This document shows, in pieces, positions 1-9,254 of a stretch of 64,000 bases of DNA. Location of the stretch: positions 62,001 through 126,000 of the forward strand of contig NZ_JAUKWH010000001.1 in the NCBI RefSeq assembly GCF_030504625.1. Reading direction: 5' to 3'. Each line of letters starts with the position of its first letter. The stretch's first letter is position 1. The stretch comes from Neisseria sp. MVDL19-042950. GTDB taxonomy: Bacteria > Pseudomonadota > Gammaproteobacteria > Burkholderiales > Neisseriaceae. The translations under genes were made by a program, and so were the position numbers. The notes beneath the pieces are model-generated. The model had not been told where the DNA came from. It was given only the letters and a program-made list of their open reading frames with translations, and made no database searches.

Positions 1-241
1 ATTGCTAGGCGGAGTTTACTTGGCGATGACGCGGGGCCAGTTCGACTTGATGGACAATTCCGCCGAAGAGGAAGAAGAAGTACATATCGTTACGGAAATA
101 AAACGCCCTGCCTATTTGAAAGTAATTAAAGCTGATGAATTTGAAGCGGCAGATCATGAGGCTTATCTGGACGGCTTGGATAAAGCTGTCGGCGGCCAAT
201 GCGTATGGCGTGCTGCAAAAGGAAGCGGGGCGGAAGCGTGA
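1..241 (+). CDS. dnaQ: DNA polymerase III epsilon subunit, C-terminal fragment
   Basis: Only the last ~80 codons lie in the window and the gene enters from the left. The residues LLGGVYLAMTRGQ match the end of the DnaQ exonuclease fold. The acidic tail that follows (EEEEEVHIV) leads into the C-terminal segment that tethers the proofreading subunit to the alpha polymerase. The exonuclease active site lies outside the window, so catalytic competence cannot be judged. The stop codon overlaps the GTG start of ispD by four bases (GTGA), which implies translational coupling. The identification rests on the VYLAMTRGQ signature and is good but partial. Confidence 0.8.
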   Translation, partial: LLGGVYLAMTRGQFDLMDNSAEEEEEVHIVTEIKRPAYLKVIKADEFEAADHEAYLDGLDKAVGGQCVWRAAKGSGAEA

Positions 242-921
242 GCCGTAATATCGCTTTGATTCCGGCGGCAGGTGTCGGAGAACGTTTCGGCGCGGGCAAG
301 CCCAAACAATATGTCGAGATCAACGGCAAAACCGTGTTGCAACATACGCTGGATATTTTTTCCGCCCATCCGGAAATTGATTGTATCGCTGTTGTGCTGG
401 CTCCGGACGATGGTTTTTTTCAGACGGCCTCTGATAAAACGGTTTTACTGCATTGCGGCGGCGGCAGCCGTGCCGAAACGGTAAGGAATGGTGTGAATGC
501 ATTGGTGGCGCAAGGATTGGCAGCAGATACAGACAATATTCTTGTGCACGATGCCGCGCGCTGCTGCCTGCCTGCCGAAGCCTTGAGCCGGTTGCTTGAT
601 GAAGCGGCCCATCAGGCATGCGGCGGCATTCTTGCCGTACCGGTTGCCGATACGCTTAAGCGTGCGGAAGGAAAGCAAATCCGAGAAACCGTACCGCGTA
701 GCGGCTTGTGGCAGGCGCAAACGCCGCAGCTTTTTCAGACGGCCTTATTGCAGCGTGCTTTGTCGGTTGAAGATTTGAGTGCCGTTACCGATGAAGCCTC
801 GGCGGTCGAGGCATTGGGCATCCGGCCTTTGTTGGTTCAGGGCGACAGCCGTAATTTAAAACTGACTTTGCCGCAAGATGAATATATTGTGCGGTTGTTG
901 TTGGCGGATAAAAGCAAATAG
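238..921 (+). CDS. ispD: 2-C-methyl-D-erythritol 4-phosphate cytidylyltransferase
   Basis: IspD transfers CMP from CTP to methylerythritol phosphate in the non-mevalonate isoprenoid pathway, in the cytosol. The N-terminus has the nucleotide-binding loop PAAGVGERFG followed by KPKQY, and VHDAARCCL lies mid-protein, both typical of the family. From the GTG at 238 the protein is 227 residues, a normal length. That start overlaps the dnaQ stop and begins just before RNIALIPAAG; the longer reading frame from 199 would add thirteen basic residues not expected in the family. ispF, which often follows ispD, is absent here: an uptake-sequence terminator and the convergent ftsK follow instead. A DUS lies in the coding sequence (FQTAL). 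Confidence 0.93.
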   Translation: MSRNIALIPAAGVGERFGAGKPKQYVEINGKTVLQHTLDIFSAHPEIDCIAVVLAPDDGFFQTASDKTVLLHCGGGSRAETVRNGVNALVAQGLAADTDNILVHDAARCCLPAEALSRLLDEAAHQACGGILAVPVADTLKRAEGKQIRETVPRSGLWQAQTPQLFQTALLQRALSVEDLSAVTDEASAVEALGIRPLLVQGDSRNLKLTLPQDEYIVRLLLADKSK

Positions 922-956
922 GTTGGATACCGAAACATGCCATATTAGAGTTAGGA

Positions 957-998
957 AAGGCCGTCTGAAAGATACAGTAGCAGTTTTCAGACGGCCTC
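957..998 (+). terminator. DUS inverted-pair terminator after ispD
   Basis: AGGCCGTCTGAA at 958-969 is followed 16 bases later by its reverse complement at 986-997, forming a 12-bp stem. Paired uptake sequences at gene ends commonly act as terminators in Neisseria. Confidence 0.75.
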
Positions 999-1124
999 TC
1001 CAGTTTAAACGGGTAAACTTGTAAAATTTAATTTTACGGTTTTATGGCATTGTTTGATTTCACCATCCTGCTTTTCCCGTTTCCAGTTACATTCTTTGTT
1101 GGCAGTAAGGGAGCTGTTAAAAGA

Positions 1125-1171
1125 AGAGGCCGTCTGAAAACACTTGCTTTGAGTTTTCAGACGGCCTTTTT
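1125..1171. terminator. DUS inverted-pair terminator, end of ftsK
   Basis: DUS at 1127-1138 and its complement at 1156-1167 form a stem followed by a T-run on the plus strand. It lies between convergent ispD and ftsK and could serve both. Confidence 0.75.
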
Positions 1172-1184
1172 ACCGTTTGTTGTT

Positions 1185-3572
1185 TTACAGATTGTCTTTC
1201 TGCGCCAAAATCTTGCGGCTGCCGCCGACATCTGCGGGTGAAACCACACCGGCATCTTCCAATGCCTGCATCAGGTTGGCGGCGCGGTTATAGCCGATTC
1301 TGAGCTGGCGTTGCAGGGAAGAAATCGAGGTTTTGCGGGTTTCCAATACAAATGCCATGGCTTGGTCGAAGAGTTCGTCGCTGTTGGCATTGGGGTTGAC
1401 GATATTGGTGGTTTCCAACGCCGCTTCGCCGCTGAGCAGGCCTTCGATATAGTTGGCCGGAGCTTGGCGTTTGATGTGGGCGACAATCTGGTGGACTTCG
1501 TCGTCGGATACGAATGCGCCTTGCAGACGGGTCGGCTCGGCGTTGCCGGGTTGCAGGAACAGCGAATCGCCGTATTTCAGCAGTTCGTCGGCACCCATTT
1601 GGTCGAGAATGGTGCGGCTGTCGATTTTACTTTGCACGGTAAACGCCATGCGGGTGGGAATGTTGGCTTTGATCAGGCCGGTAACCACGTCCACGCTCGG
1701 GCGTTGGGTGGCGACAATCATGTGGATGCCTGCGGCGCGGGCTTTTTGGGCAAGGCGGGCGATTTGCTGCTCGACCGATTTGCGCTCGGTCATCATCAAG
1801 TCGGCCAATTCGTCAATCACCACCACGATCATCGGCAGCTTTTCCAGAGGCTCGGGATCGTCGGGGTTGAGACTGAACGGGTTGAGCAGCGGTTTGCCCG
1901 CTTCTTTGGCATCGGCCACTTTTTTGTTGAAGCTCTCGATATTGCGCACACCGGCGTGCGAAAGCAGGCGGTAACGTTTTTCCATCTCGGCCACGCACCA
2001 GTTGAGTGCTTGGCCGGCTTCGCGCATATCGGTTACCACGGGGCAGAGCAGGTGGGGAATGCCGTCGTAAATGCTCAATTCCAGCATTTTCGGATCGATC
2101 ATGATAAAGCGTACTTCTTCGGGCGTGGCTTTAAACAGAATCGACAAAATCATGGCGTTCACACCTACCGATTTACCCGAACCGGTCATACCGCCGACCA
2201 ATAAATGCGGCATTTTCGCCAAATCGCCGACCACGGGAATGCCGGCAATGTCTTTACCCAGCGCGACGGTGAGTTTGGACTTGGCATCGGTAAACACGGG
2301 CGACGAGAGGATTTCGCTCAGCATTACGTCTTGGCGGCGTTCGTTGGGCAGCTCGATGCCCATGGTGTTTTTACCGGCAATGGTTTCGACAATCCGCACG
2401 GCCTGTAAAGACATCGAACGCGCCAAGTCTTTGGAAAGGTTGACAATCTGGCTGCCTTTTACGCCTTGGGCCGGTTCGATTTCAAAACGGGTAATCACCG
2501 GGCCGGACGTAGCGGAAACCACTTGTGCGCCGATGCCGAATTCCGCCAGTTTGGCTTCGATGCGTTCGGCGGTTTGTTGCAGCTTGTCGGGGTTGACCAC
2601 CGGCGGCTCGCCTTGCGGCAGGCGCAGCAGGTGCAGCGAAGGCTTGGTGTATTCGCCGCTGTGCTGGTGTTCGGCCGCTTCGCCTTTTTCGTCGAACAAG
2701 GCGGGCTGGACGGGCGCGGGCGGGGCAACCGATACGGCCACTTTGCGGTTACTGCTGGTGCCTTCGATTTGTTCTACCGGCTCGGCGGTGATGTTTTTCG
2801 CTTCACGCACCATGCGGCGGGTGGTTTTGGCATCAGGCAGGTCTTTGATGTATTTGTGCTCTTTGCGGGTGAGCTTCATCCAAAACCATTCCAGTTTGGC
2901 ACCGGTTTTTTCAAGGATGTCCAGCCACGAAACTTGTGTGAGAAGCGATAGGGCCAGCAGTAAAACCACCAGCATAATCAGTAGGCTGCCCGACGTGCCC
3001 AAGAGCCAGCTCAAGCCACCTGCGGCAAACGAACCGACCAATCCGCCTGCACCGACGGGCAGGGAATCGGCAAGCTGGTTTTTGAATGAAAACACTTCGA
3101 GAATCGGGCTGCAAATCAGTAAAACAGCCAGAGCGGATATGGCAATGGTGTGGTTGTAGGGTTTGCGTTCTTCGGTTTGCAACGGGCGGAAGTTTTTGTA
3201 GAGGAAAACGCAGGCGGCGATAACCCACCACCAAAACGATAAACCGAACAGGTAATAGCCGATGTCGGCAAGATAAGCACCGAACAGGCCGCCGAGGTTG
3301 TGTACGTCATCGGAAGGCGGCACGCTGCGCGACCACGCAGGGTCGTCCATCGTGAAGCTGGCGAGCGCCAGAGCAACATAAACGGTAACCAGTAATCCGA
3401 GTAGCCAGCCGGTGTCGTTGATCAGGTTTACGATATGCTGTGGGCGTTTTTTGACGGGATCGTTTTTCGTTACGCCTCTGGCATGACATGGCAGTTTTTT
3501 TTCAGACGGCCTTATGCTTGCAGTCTTGGACTTATTGGTTTTTTCGGTAATTTTTGGGGGTTTTGTAGCCAT
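1185..3572 (-). CDS. ftsK: DNA translocase FtsK
   Basis: FtsK sits in the division septum and pumps chromosome dimers toward dif so that XerCD can resolve them. The predicted 795-residue protein has a basic N-terminus, about four membrane segments (from [12 protein letters not shown] on), a short linker, then the motor with Walker [10 protein letters not shown] and Walker [14 protein letters not shown]. It ends with a winged-helix gamma domain ([18 protein letters not shown]) that reads polar DNA signals. I chose the ATG at 3572 (MATKPPK) over an upstream frame that adds 33 uncharged and cysteine-rich residues. A DUS is read in frame near the N-terminus as RPSEKK. The linker is much shorter than in E. 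coli FtsK. Confidence 0.93.
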   Translation of the reverse strand: MATKPPKITEKTNKSKTASIRPSEKKLPCHARGVTKNDPVKKRPQHIVNLINDTGWLLGLLVTVYVALALASFTMDDPAWSRSVPPSDDVHNLGGLFGAYLADIGYYLFGLSFWWWVIAACVFLYKNFRPLQTEERKPYNHTIAISALAVLLICSPILEVFSFKNQLADSLPVGAGGLVGSFAAGGLSWLLGTSGSLLIMLVVLLLALSLLTQVSWLDILEKTGAKLEWFWMKLTRKEHKYIKDLPDAKTTRRMVREAKNITAEPVEQIEGTSSNRKVAVSVAPPAPVQPALFDEKGEAAEHQHSGEYTKPSLHLLRLPQGEPPVVNPDKLQQTAERIEAKLAEFGIGAQVVSATSGPVITRFEIEPAQGVKGSQIVNLSKDLARSMSLQAVRIVETIAGKNTMGIELPNERRQDVMLSEILSSPVFTDAKSKLTVALGKDIAGIPVVGDLAKMPHLLVGGMTGSGKSVGVNAMILSILFKATPEEVRFIMIDPKMLELSIYDGIPHLLCPVVTDMREAGQALNWCVAEMEKRYRLLSHAGVRNIESFNKKVADAKEAGKPLLNPFSLNPDDPEPLEKLPMIVVVIDELADLMMTERKSVEQQIARLAQKARAAGIHMIVATQRPSVDVVTGLIKANIPTRMAFTVQSKIDSRTILDQMGADELLKYGDSLFLQPGNAEPTRLQGAFVSDDEVHQIVAHIKRQAPANYIEGLLSGEAALETTNIVNPNANSDELFDQAMAFVLETRKTSISSLQRQLRIGYNRAANLMQALEDAGVVSPADVGGSRKILAQKDNL

Positions 3573-3874
3573 AAACAATTGTATTGTGGAGGCCGTCTTA
3601 AAAGCAAAACGGCGGCAAAAGGAACATTGACCGCCTGATGCCGTTGAAGTTTCGGAAATATTGAAAAACATTTATGCAGGCGGCTTGGCAGAAAGCGGGA
3701 TTATACAATATCTATGTTCATCTCTTGCAAAAATACGGCTGAAAGGCTGTTGTTTTGGCAGCTCGCACCGGATGATCAATCAATGTTCAGATTTTTCTAT
3801 ACAGGCCGTCTGAAAAAAGCCCGCCGTAAGGCGGGCAAGGTTCATCTGCTTGATATAGCAACGAACTGGGAGAG
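3573..3874. other. Gene-free region upstream of ftsK
   Basis: About 300 bases separate ftsK from the next minus-strand gene. It holds a near-DUS at about 3590, a perfect DUS at 3803-3814 and the terminator at 3819-3836. The ftsK promoter should be here but I see no convincing -35/-10 pair. Confidence 0.5.
3812..3836 (-). terminator. Intrinsic terminator of the AhpD-like gene
   Basis: GCCCGCC (3819-3825), loop GTAA, GGCGGGC (3830-3836). On the minus strand the stem is followed by a run of T, so it terminates the gene starting at 4210. Confidence 0.85.
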
Positions 3875-4210
3875 TTAGCGTTGGGTTTCGGCAGCTTCCA
3901 AAACACGTAAAGCGTAGGTGTAGGCGGCACCGGCATTGAGTGAAATGGCTGTTGCCAGCGCTCCGACGATTTCACTTTCGGTTGCACCTGCTTTAACTGC
4001 ATTTTCGGCATGAATACTGATGCAGCTTTCGCAGCGCGTGGTAATCGCTACGGCAATAGAAATCAGCTCTCGGGTTTTCTCGTCCAATGCTTCGGCAGCC
4101 GCCGCTTGATCGAGCAAGTCGTAGGCTTGGACCATTTTAGGATGGGATTTGCCTAATTCGCCAAACAATTTTTTTACATGGGCAGTATGTTCAGGCCAGT
4201 TTTGAAACAT
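3875..4210 (-). CDS. AhpD-like / carboxymuconolactone decarboxylase family protein
   Basis: A small all-helical protein of 111 residues. It has the AhpD signature CESCISIH, a CxxC pair four residues from a histidine, which in this family forms the peroxidatic disulfide centre. The likely role is peroxide reduction or thiol redox protection in the cytosol. The sequence does not show the substrate. An RBS-like GAAAGGAA precedes the ATG. It is transcribed divergently from an AraC-family regulator across about 100 bases, which suggests that the regulator controls it. A strong terminator follows. A true decarboxylase role is unlikely because the CxxC motif is intact. Confidence 0.85.
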   Translation of the reverse strand: MFQNWPEHTAHVKKLFGELGKSHPKMVQAYDLLDQAAAAEALDEKTRELISIAVAITTRCESCISIHAENAVKAGATESEIVGALATAISLNAGAAYTYALRVLEAAETQR

Positions 4211-4311
4211 GTTAATTTCCTTTCAGGTTAGTTATTTTGAATTTCAGACGGCCTCATTTTACAAAAAAAACAGTAGAATAATCTGCAAATCGTCTCAAAA
4301 TCTGGTGCGAA

Positions 4312-5220
4312 ATGGATATTCTCGACAAATTAGTTTCTCTGGCCCAAATCAAAGGGCGTGTGGATGTGCAATGCCGTTTTCAAGAAAATTGGTATGTAAG
4401 GCAAGAGCCTGTGCAAACGCAGGGGCAAGTACATATCGTTGCCGAAGGGGAAGGGTATTTAAAGGTCGACGGGTGTGATGCAAGGTTTTTGGAAGCGGGA
4501 GATGTGGTTTTGTTTCCCCGCATCGCGGGGCATGTTATCAGCAGCAGCGCGGCTTGCGATAACATCGGCGATGTACCGGAAGTTGTGCAAAACGGGGTGT
4601 TTACGCTGAAAAAGAGCGGTTCGGCCGGGCAGGGCATGGATTTATTTTGCGCCTGTTTTGATTATGATGCCCAAGCTGATTTAATCAGGAGTTTGCCGGA
4701 AGTCGTTTATCTGAAAGTCGAACACCCTTCGTTGCGTGCTTTGATCGGCATGTTGGAATACGAGGCGGAACGCAAAGAGGAAGGAGCGGGAACCGTTATA
4801 AATGCTCTGTTTTCCGTTTTGTTGGTGTTGTTGATGCGTGTTTATCTGGAACAGGGCAATCGGGAGGCGTTGGCCGGTACATTGAACGGTTGGCAGGATA
4901 ACCGCCTCAGAGGAGTGGTGCAAGCGGTGTTGGAATCGCCGGAACATACGTGGAGTGTCAGTGATATGGCGGCAACAGCCAATATGTCGAGGGCCCAGTT
5001 GATGCGTTTATTTAAACAGCAAATAGGGGTCAGCCCTCACGTCTTTGTAAACCGTATCCGTTTGCAGCAGGCTGCTTTGTTGCTTAAAAATACGGCAGAT
5101 TCGGTGTTATCGGTGGGCTTGTCGGTAGGCTTCCGATCGGAAACGCATTTCGGTAAAGCTTTTAAAAAGCAATATGGCATGTCTCCCGGACAATACAGGA
5201 AAAGCGACAAAGCGGATTGA
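4312..5220 (+). CDS. AraC-family transcriptional regulator with cupin sensor domain
   Basis: The 302-residue protein has an N-terminal cupin-like domain (residues ~10-120, with the segment GEGYLKVDGCDARFLEAGD) and a C-terminal AraC DNA-binding domain (~200-300). Two helix-turn-helix units are visible, WSVSDMAATANMSRAQLMRLF and SVLSVGLSVGFRSETHFGKAF, plus the family ending YGMSPGQYR. The cysteines in the sensor half might sense oxidants, but that is inference. It diverges from the AhpD-like gene, a layout typical of a regulator and its target, and an uptake sequence (4243-4254) lies between them. I see no clear operator. The start follows a weak ribosome binding site and could lie slightly elsewhere. 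Confidence 0.85.
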   Translation: MDILDKLVSLAQIKGRVDVQCRFQENWYVRQEPVQTQGQVHIVAEGEGYLKVDGCDARFLEAGDVVLFPRIAGHVISSSAACDNIGDVPEVVQNGVFTLKKSGSAGQGMDLFCACFDYDAQADLIRSLPEVVYLKVEHPSLRALIGMLEYEAERKEEGAGTVINALFSVLLVLLMRVYLEQGNREALAGTLNGWQDNRLRGVVQAVLESPEHTWSVSDMAATANMSRAQLMRLFKQQIGVSPHVFVNRIRLQQAALLLKNTADSVLSVGLSVGFRSETHFGKAFKKQYGMSPGQYRKSDKAD

Positions 5221-5309
5221 GCCGGTGCACCCGAGTAGAGCAGCAGAGATCATCTGTTTCCTACTCAAGTTAAGCTATATTAGTTATGCTCGGCTTGCCA
5301 ATCATAAAA

Positions 5310-5342
5310 AACAACGGCTGCATCATACAGCCGTTGTTTTCC
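5310..5342. terminator. Bidirectional intrinsic terminator
   Basis: AACAACGGCTG (5310-5320), a seven-base loop, then CAGCCGTTGTT (5328-5338), with A-run on one side and T-run on the other. It serves the AraC gene and the convergent polyamine-binding gene. Confidence 0.88.
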
Positions 5343-5354
5343 AAGAAAACAGGT

Positions 5355-6509
5355 TTAGCGGGAGCCGACTTTGATTTTCTGCCACAGATTCACGGTCAGT
5401 TTTTTCGCATCATCTGCCATTTGCGGCATAACGAAACCGTCTTTTACATCATCGGCATTCGGGAAAATGGAGCGGGTGGCAACCAGCGCAGGATCCATTT
5501 TCTCACGGGCCGGCAGGCTTGCGGGGGCGAAAGTAACGGCATTGCCGTTTTTCGCAGCCACTTCAGGGTCAAGCGTATGGTTGATATATTTGTGGGCATT
5601 AACCACGTTTTTGGCATCGGCGGGAATCAGCCAAGATTCGATCCAGAAGCCCATGCCTTTCGGTGTGAGCACTTCGATGCCTACATTGTTTTTCACTTCT
5701 TCCGAACGCGCTTTCGCCATGTTCAAATCACCGCCGTTGCCTGCTGCCAAACACACGTCGCCACGGGCCAGTTCATCGATAACCGACGGGCTGAAACGTT
5801 TCACGTCGGGGCGGATGGCTTGCAGAGTGGCCGCCGCCGCTTTGATGTCGTCGGCGTTGGTTCCTTTCGGGTCTTTACCCAGATAGTTCAGCACAATCGG
5901 GAACATTTCGCTGGGGGTATCCCACAAAGCGATGCCGCAAGATTTCAATTTGTTGGTGTATTCGGGTTTGAACAGCAAATCCCAGCCGTTTTCAGGCAGT
6001 TGGCCGCCCAGTATTTTTTTACCTTTGGCTGTAATGGCCAAAGTGTTCACGCCTGAGAAATAAGGTACGGCGTATTCGTTGCCGGGGTCAGCCGTTTCGA
6101 GCATTTTCAACAGCTCAGGATCGATGTTTTTATAGTTCGGAATCAAATCTTTATTGATTTTCTGATATGCACCTGCTTTGATTTGGCGCGGCAGGAAAGC
6201 GATACCGGGCACAACAAGGTCGTAACCTGATCTGCCGGTTAATACTTTGGCTTCCAGCGTTTCATTATTTTCATACAGGTCGTAAGTAAGTTTCAGGTTG
6301 TTGGCTTTTTTGAAGTCTGCAACGGTGCTTTCGTCAACGTAGTTCGACCAATTGTAGATGTTGAGTGTGTCGGTTGCGGGCAGGCCGTCTGTATTGGCAG
6401 CAGCGGCAGAGCCTGCATCTGCTTGAGGTTGGGCGGTTTTTTGCTCGCTTTGTCCGCCGCAAGCGGCCAAAGCAAGGGCTGCGATTACGGCTAATACTGA
6501 TTTTTTCAT
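5355..6509 (-). CDS. Spermidine/putrescine ABC transporter substrate-binding lipoprotein (PotD/PotF type)
   Basis: A periplasmic solute-binding protein of 384 residues. The signal peptide ends in the lipobox LAAC (Cys17), so the protein is probably anchored to a membrane. After a low-complexity linker rich in Ala and Gln the mature fold begins with LNIYNWSNYVDESTV, a hallmark of PotD/PotF polyamine-binding proteins, followed by YDLVVPG and a C-terminal helical lobe. It would deliver spermidine or putrescine to a PotABC importer. The ATPase and permease genes are not in this window, as is common for neisserial potD paralogues. AGGAAAAC precedes the ATG at a good distance. PotD versus PotF specificity cannot be told by eye. 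Confidence 0.9.
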   Translation of the reverse strand: MKKSVLAVIAALALAACGGQSEQKTAQPQADAGSAAAANTDGLPATDTLNIYNWSNYVDESTVADFKKANNLKLTYDLYENNETLEAKVLTGRSGYDLVVPGIAFLPRQIKAGAYQKINKDLIPNYKNIDPELLKMLETADPGNEYAVPYFSGVNTLAITAKGKKILGGQLPENGWDLLFKPEYTNKLKSCGIALWDTPSEMFPIVLNYLGKDPKGTNADDIKAAAATLQAIRPDVKRFSPSVIDELARGDVCLAAGNGGDLNMAKARSEEVKNNVGIEVLTPKGMGFWIESWLIPADAKNVVNAHKYINHTLDPEVAAKNGNAVTFAPASLPAREKMDPALVATRSIFPNADDVKDGFVMPQMADDAKKLTVNLWQKIKVGSR

Positions 6510-6820
6510 ACGGGTTGTTTTCCTGATGAAATGGTTGAAATGAAAGAAGCCGCTGCCCCATAGTAAACCCCGGCGGCGGCATGAAGCGGTATTGTAATGG
6601 AGTGCCTAATAAAAATCAAAATGATAGAGGTGTTTTGAGGAGGTAGGATATGGGGTGGAAAGGCCGTCTGAAAGCAGCATTTCTGTTTGAAGATTGTCGC
6701 TTTCGGGAGGGCTTGCAGGTGGGTATCGGGGGTTTTTGATTAAAACACTTGCGTATATACAGTTAAGTATTTAAAATTACGCGTTTACGAAAATTTGATT
6801 TTTATCAGGAGATATTCAAT
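6510..6820. other. Gene-free region upstream of rpsT
   Basis: It contains one DUS (6660-6671) and, at its right end, the rpsT promoter described separately. I see no open frame or structured RNA in the rest. Confidence 0.5.
6749..6777 (+). promoter_or_regulatory. Sigma70 promoter of rpsT
   Basis: TTGCGT (6749-6754), a 17-base spacer and TAAAAT (6772-6777) end 43 bases before the rpsT ATG, giving a leader of about 37 nucleotides. Confidence 0.7.
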
Positions 6821-7084
6821 ATGGCAAACAGCGCACAAGCCCGCAAACGCGCCCGCCAAGCGGTTAAACAACGTGCCCACAACGCCAGCCTGCGTACTGC
6901 TTTCCGCACAGCGGTGAAAAAAGTACTGAAAGCGGTTGAAGCCGGCGATAAAGCTGCCGCCCAAGCGGTTTACCAAGAGTCTGTGAAAGTGATCGACCGC
7001 ATTGCCGATAAAGGCGTTTATCACAAAAACAAAGCAGCTCGTCATAAAAGCCGTTTGTCTACCAAAATTAAAGCTTTGGCTTAA
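6821..7084 (+). CDS. rpsT: 30S ribosomal protein S20
   Basis: S20 binds 16S rRNA early in 30S assembly. The 87-residue protein starts [13 protein letters not shown] and is strongly basic and helical, with the conserved stretches [13 protein letters not shown] and [16 protein letters not shown]. Length and sequence are standard. It is a single-gene unit with its own promoter just upstream (6749-6777), a purine-rich ribosome binding site (CAGGAGAT), and a strong intrinsic terminator 60 bases downstream. This agrees with autonomous ribosomal-protein control. Confidence 0.97.
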   Translation: MANSAQARKRARQAVKQRAHNASLRTAFRTAVKKVLKAVEAGDKAAAQAVYQESVKVIDRIADKGVYHKNKAARHKSRLSTKIKALA

Positions 7085-7145
7085 TTTGAGCAGGCCGGTA
7101 GGCGCGATGCGGTAAAGCTGTTGGGGCTCCGCACTGCTATCATGT

Positions 7146-7196
7146 AAATGCTCCTGAACAGACGGAAGTTCGTGTTCAGGAGCATTTGCTTTTTTG
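7146..7196 (+). terminator. Intrinsic terminator of rpsT
   Basis: A perfect 15-bp stem, AAATGCTCCTGAACA (7146-7160) with its complement at 7173-7187, is followed by GCTTTTTTG. Confidence 0.93.
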
Positions 7197-7290
7197 ATTT
7201 GAAGATTTTGATAAATTGAAACGGTGAGGCAAACGTTTGGAAGCCGTCTGAAGTTTTCAGATGGCCTTTGGAAAGTGGTTGGTAAATATA

Positions 7291-8430
7291 ATGTTAAAAC
7301 GTTATTTGATTATCGGTGCCTGTTTATCGGCAGCAGTACCTTCGGCTGTGGCAGAAGATGCCGCATTGCAATGTACGTTGGTACGGGACAACTCATTGCG
7401 TCTGGCTTGTTTTGATAAAGTGTATTCGGCACAATTCCCGCTGCAAAAGCAGCCAGCACCGCCTAAAAGCGAACCTAAAGCTGTGGATTTGGTTAGGACG
7501 GTGGATGAAAGCTTGAATCGAAAAGAAGCCACTATTGTTTTCAGTAAAGACAAAGCGCAACCGTTGGCTGCTCCTACAGAAACTTTACTTGATGCAGCGG
7601 ACGCTTATACCCCGCTGAGCCATATGTATGATTTGGATCAGAATCACACAAGCGGAATTTTATCGGTACGCGAGCATAATCCCATGTATCTGATTCCCGC
7701 GTGGTACAACAGCAACCCGAACAGAATGCCGCAATCGTCTACGCGGGGAGTGTCTGAAAACCGCATTTCCAAAGAGCAGAAGCGCTTGGAAGCCAAAATG
7801 CAGGCCTCTTTTAAAACCAAGTTGATGGAAGATGTATTCAAAACCCGTGCCGATATTTGGTTTGGTTATACTCAAACTTCGCATTGGCAGGTCTGGAATC
7901 AAGGCGAAAAATCGGCACCGTTTCGTAACAACGATTACCAGCCGGAGTTTTTTATTACCCAGCCGGTGAAGGCCGATTTGCCCGGCGGCGGTAAATTGCG
8001 TATGCTCGGTTTGGGTTTGGTGCACCAATCGAACGGTCAAAGCCGCCCTTTATCGCGCTCTTGGAACCGCATCTACGGCATGGCAGGTATGGAATGGGGC
8101 AAATTAACGGTGATTCCGCGTTTATGGGTAAGGGCGTTCGACCAAAAAGGCGAAAGAGACGATAACCCCGATATTTCCCGTTATATGGGTTATGGCGATT
8201 TAAAACTCCAATACTTATTTAACAACAAGCAAACCATCGCCACCACCATGCGTTATAACCCGAAAACCGGCAGAGGAGGCGTGCAAGCCGATTATACTTT
8301 CCCGATTAAAGGCAAGCTGAAAGGTTATGTACAGGGTTTTCACGGTTACGGCGAAAGTTTGCTCGACTATAACCATAAACATAACAGCATCGGTTTTGGT
8401 TTTATGTTAAATGATTGGGACGGTTTTTAA
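7291..8430 (+). CDS. pldA: Outer-membrane phospholipase A (OMPLA)
   Basis: PldA is a calcium-dependent outer-membrane beta-barrel phospholipase that clears phospholipid mislocalised to the outer leaflet. The sequence shows a signal peptide (MLKRYLIIGACLSAAVPSAVA), a long periplasmic N-terminal segment, then barrel strands with the active-site segment HQSNGQSRPLSRSWNR. There the first His and Ser and the last Asn correspond to the catalytic triad of E. coli OMPLA. At 379 residues it is longer than the E. coli enzyme because of the N-terminal extension. I took the ATG at 7291, where the signal peptide begins, over the in-frame ATG at 7261. A perfect 16-bp inverted repeat follows the gene. Confidence 0.93.
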   Translation: MLKRYLIIGACLSAAVPSAVAEDAALQCTLVRDNSLRLACFDKVYSAQFPLQKQPAPPKSEPKAVDLVRTVDESLNRKEATIVFSKDKAQPLAAPTETLLDAADAYTPLSHMYDLDQNHTSGILSVREHNPMYLIPAWYNSNPNRMPQSSTRGVSENRISKEQKRLEAKMQASFKTKLMEDVFKTRADIWFGYTQTSHWQVWNQGEKSAPFRNNDYQPEFFITQPVKADLPGGGKLRMLGLGLVHQSNGQSRPLSRSWNRIYGMAGMEWGKLTVIPRLWVRAFDQKGERDDNPDISRYMGYGDLKLQYLFNNKQTIATTMRYNPKTGRGGVQADYTFPIKGKLKGYVQGFHGYGESLLDYNHKHNSIGFGFMLNDWDGF

Positions 8431-8452
8431 AACGTTCAAAAACACTCGTTTA

Positions 8453-8492
8453 TTGCTGCCCAAACGCGTATAATGCCGCGTTTGGGCAGCAA
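8453..8492. promoter_or_regulatory. Perfect 16-bp inverted repeat with TATAAT in the loop
   Basis: TTGCTGCCCAAACGCG (8453-8468) and its exact reverse complement (8477-8492) flank the eight bases TATAATGC. It lies after pldA and 16 bases before the ATG of the DUF502 gene. It could be a pldA terminator without a T-run, an operator over the -10 box, or both. Confidence 0.7.
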
Positions 8493-8508
8493 CTTTAAGA
8501 TTGACACT

Positions 8509-9240
8509 ATGGCAAAATACACGGCAGACAGCAGCAGTTTCGCTAAGGCATTGAAGAAATACCTGATTACGGGTGTTCTGGTATGGCTGCCGATTGCCGT
8601 TACGGTTTGGGTGATTACCTATATTGTTTCCGCGTCCGACCAATTGATTAATCTGCTTCCTCTGCATTGGCAGCCGAAATACTTTTTAGGATTCAATATT
8701 CCCGGTTTGGGCTTCATCGTAGCGGTGTTGGTATTGTTCGTTACCGGTTTGTTGGGTGCGAATGTATTAGGCAAACGCATGATTGCCGCTTGGGATAACC
8801 TGCTCGGCCGCATACCGGTTGTAAAATCCATTTATTCCAGCGTTAAGAAAGTATCGGAATCATTGCTTTCCGATTCGCGGCAATCGTTTAAAACACCGGT
8901 GCTGGTGCCGTTTCCGCAACCCAACATTTGGACGCTGGCTTTTGTATCCGGCAGCATTCCGGCTCCTGCACTGCAAAGTTTGCCGCAAGACGAGGAATAT
9001 ATTTCCGTTTATGTGCCGACCACGCCCAATCCCACCGGCGGTTATTACATCATGGTAAAACGCAGCGATGTGCGCGAACTGGATATGAGCGTGGACGAAG
9101 CGTTGAAATACGTTATTTCTTTAGGCATGGTGCTGCCGGCTTCTGCCGAAGCCCCTGCCTTGCTGACAGCTATGCCGTCTGAAAACGGCGAAACCGTTTC
9201 AGACGGCCTCCAATCAACATCAAAATCCGAAAATAAATAA
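8509..9240 (+). CDS. DUF502 family integral membrane protein
   Basis: A 243-residue membrane protein with two N-terminal hydrophobic helices (about 25-50 and 65-90) and a soluble domain containing [16 protein letters not shown] and the proline-rich loop [18 protein letters not shown], both typical of DUF502. Function is not established. The family is common in proteobacteria and plants. The gene lies 14 bases upstream of aspS, so the two are probably co-transcribed. I chose the ATG at 8509 ([10 protein letters not shown]) because the upstream ATG at 8473 lies inside the palindrome loop and just downstream of the TATAAT box. The C-terminal ~25 codons hold an inverted pair of uptake sequences read as [12 protein letters not shown]. 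Confidence 0.85.
   Translation: MAKYTADSSSFAKALKKYLITGVLVWLPIAVTVWVITYIVSASDQLINLLPLHWQPKYFLGFNIPGLGFIVAVLVLFVTGLLGANVLGKRMIAAWDNLLGRIPVVKSIYSSVKKVSESLLSDSRQSFKTPVLVPFPQPNIWTLAFVSGSIPAPALQSLPQDEEYISVYVPTTPNPTGGYYIMVKRSDVRELDMSVDEALKYVISLGMVLPASAEAPALLTAMPSENGETVSDGLQSTSKSENK
9171..9210. repeat. Inverted DUS pair inside the end of the DUF502 gene
   Basis: ATGCCGTCTGAA (the AT form) and TTCAGACGGCCT face each other across about 13 bases within the coding sequence, 30 codons or fewer from the stop. Confidence 0.8.
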
Positions 9241-9254
9241 AGGGATTCATTTTT

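Noticed and set aside
1044-1241. Small plus-strand frame between ispD and ftsK
   Set aside because: It crosses a DUS terminator and the ftsK end and has no homology-like features.
1311-2204. Long plus-strand frame opposite ftsK
   Set aside because: A GC-driven antisense shadow of a strongly conserved gene; the protein is low-complexity and unlike any family.
8473-8508. Upstream ATG start for the DUF502 gene
   Set aside because: It lies in the palindrome loop just after the TATAAT box and adds twelve residues not expected in the family.
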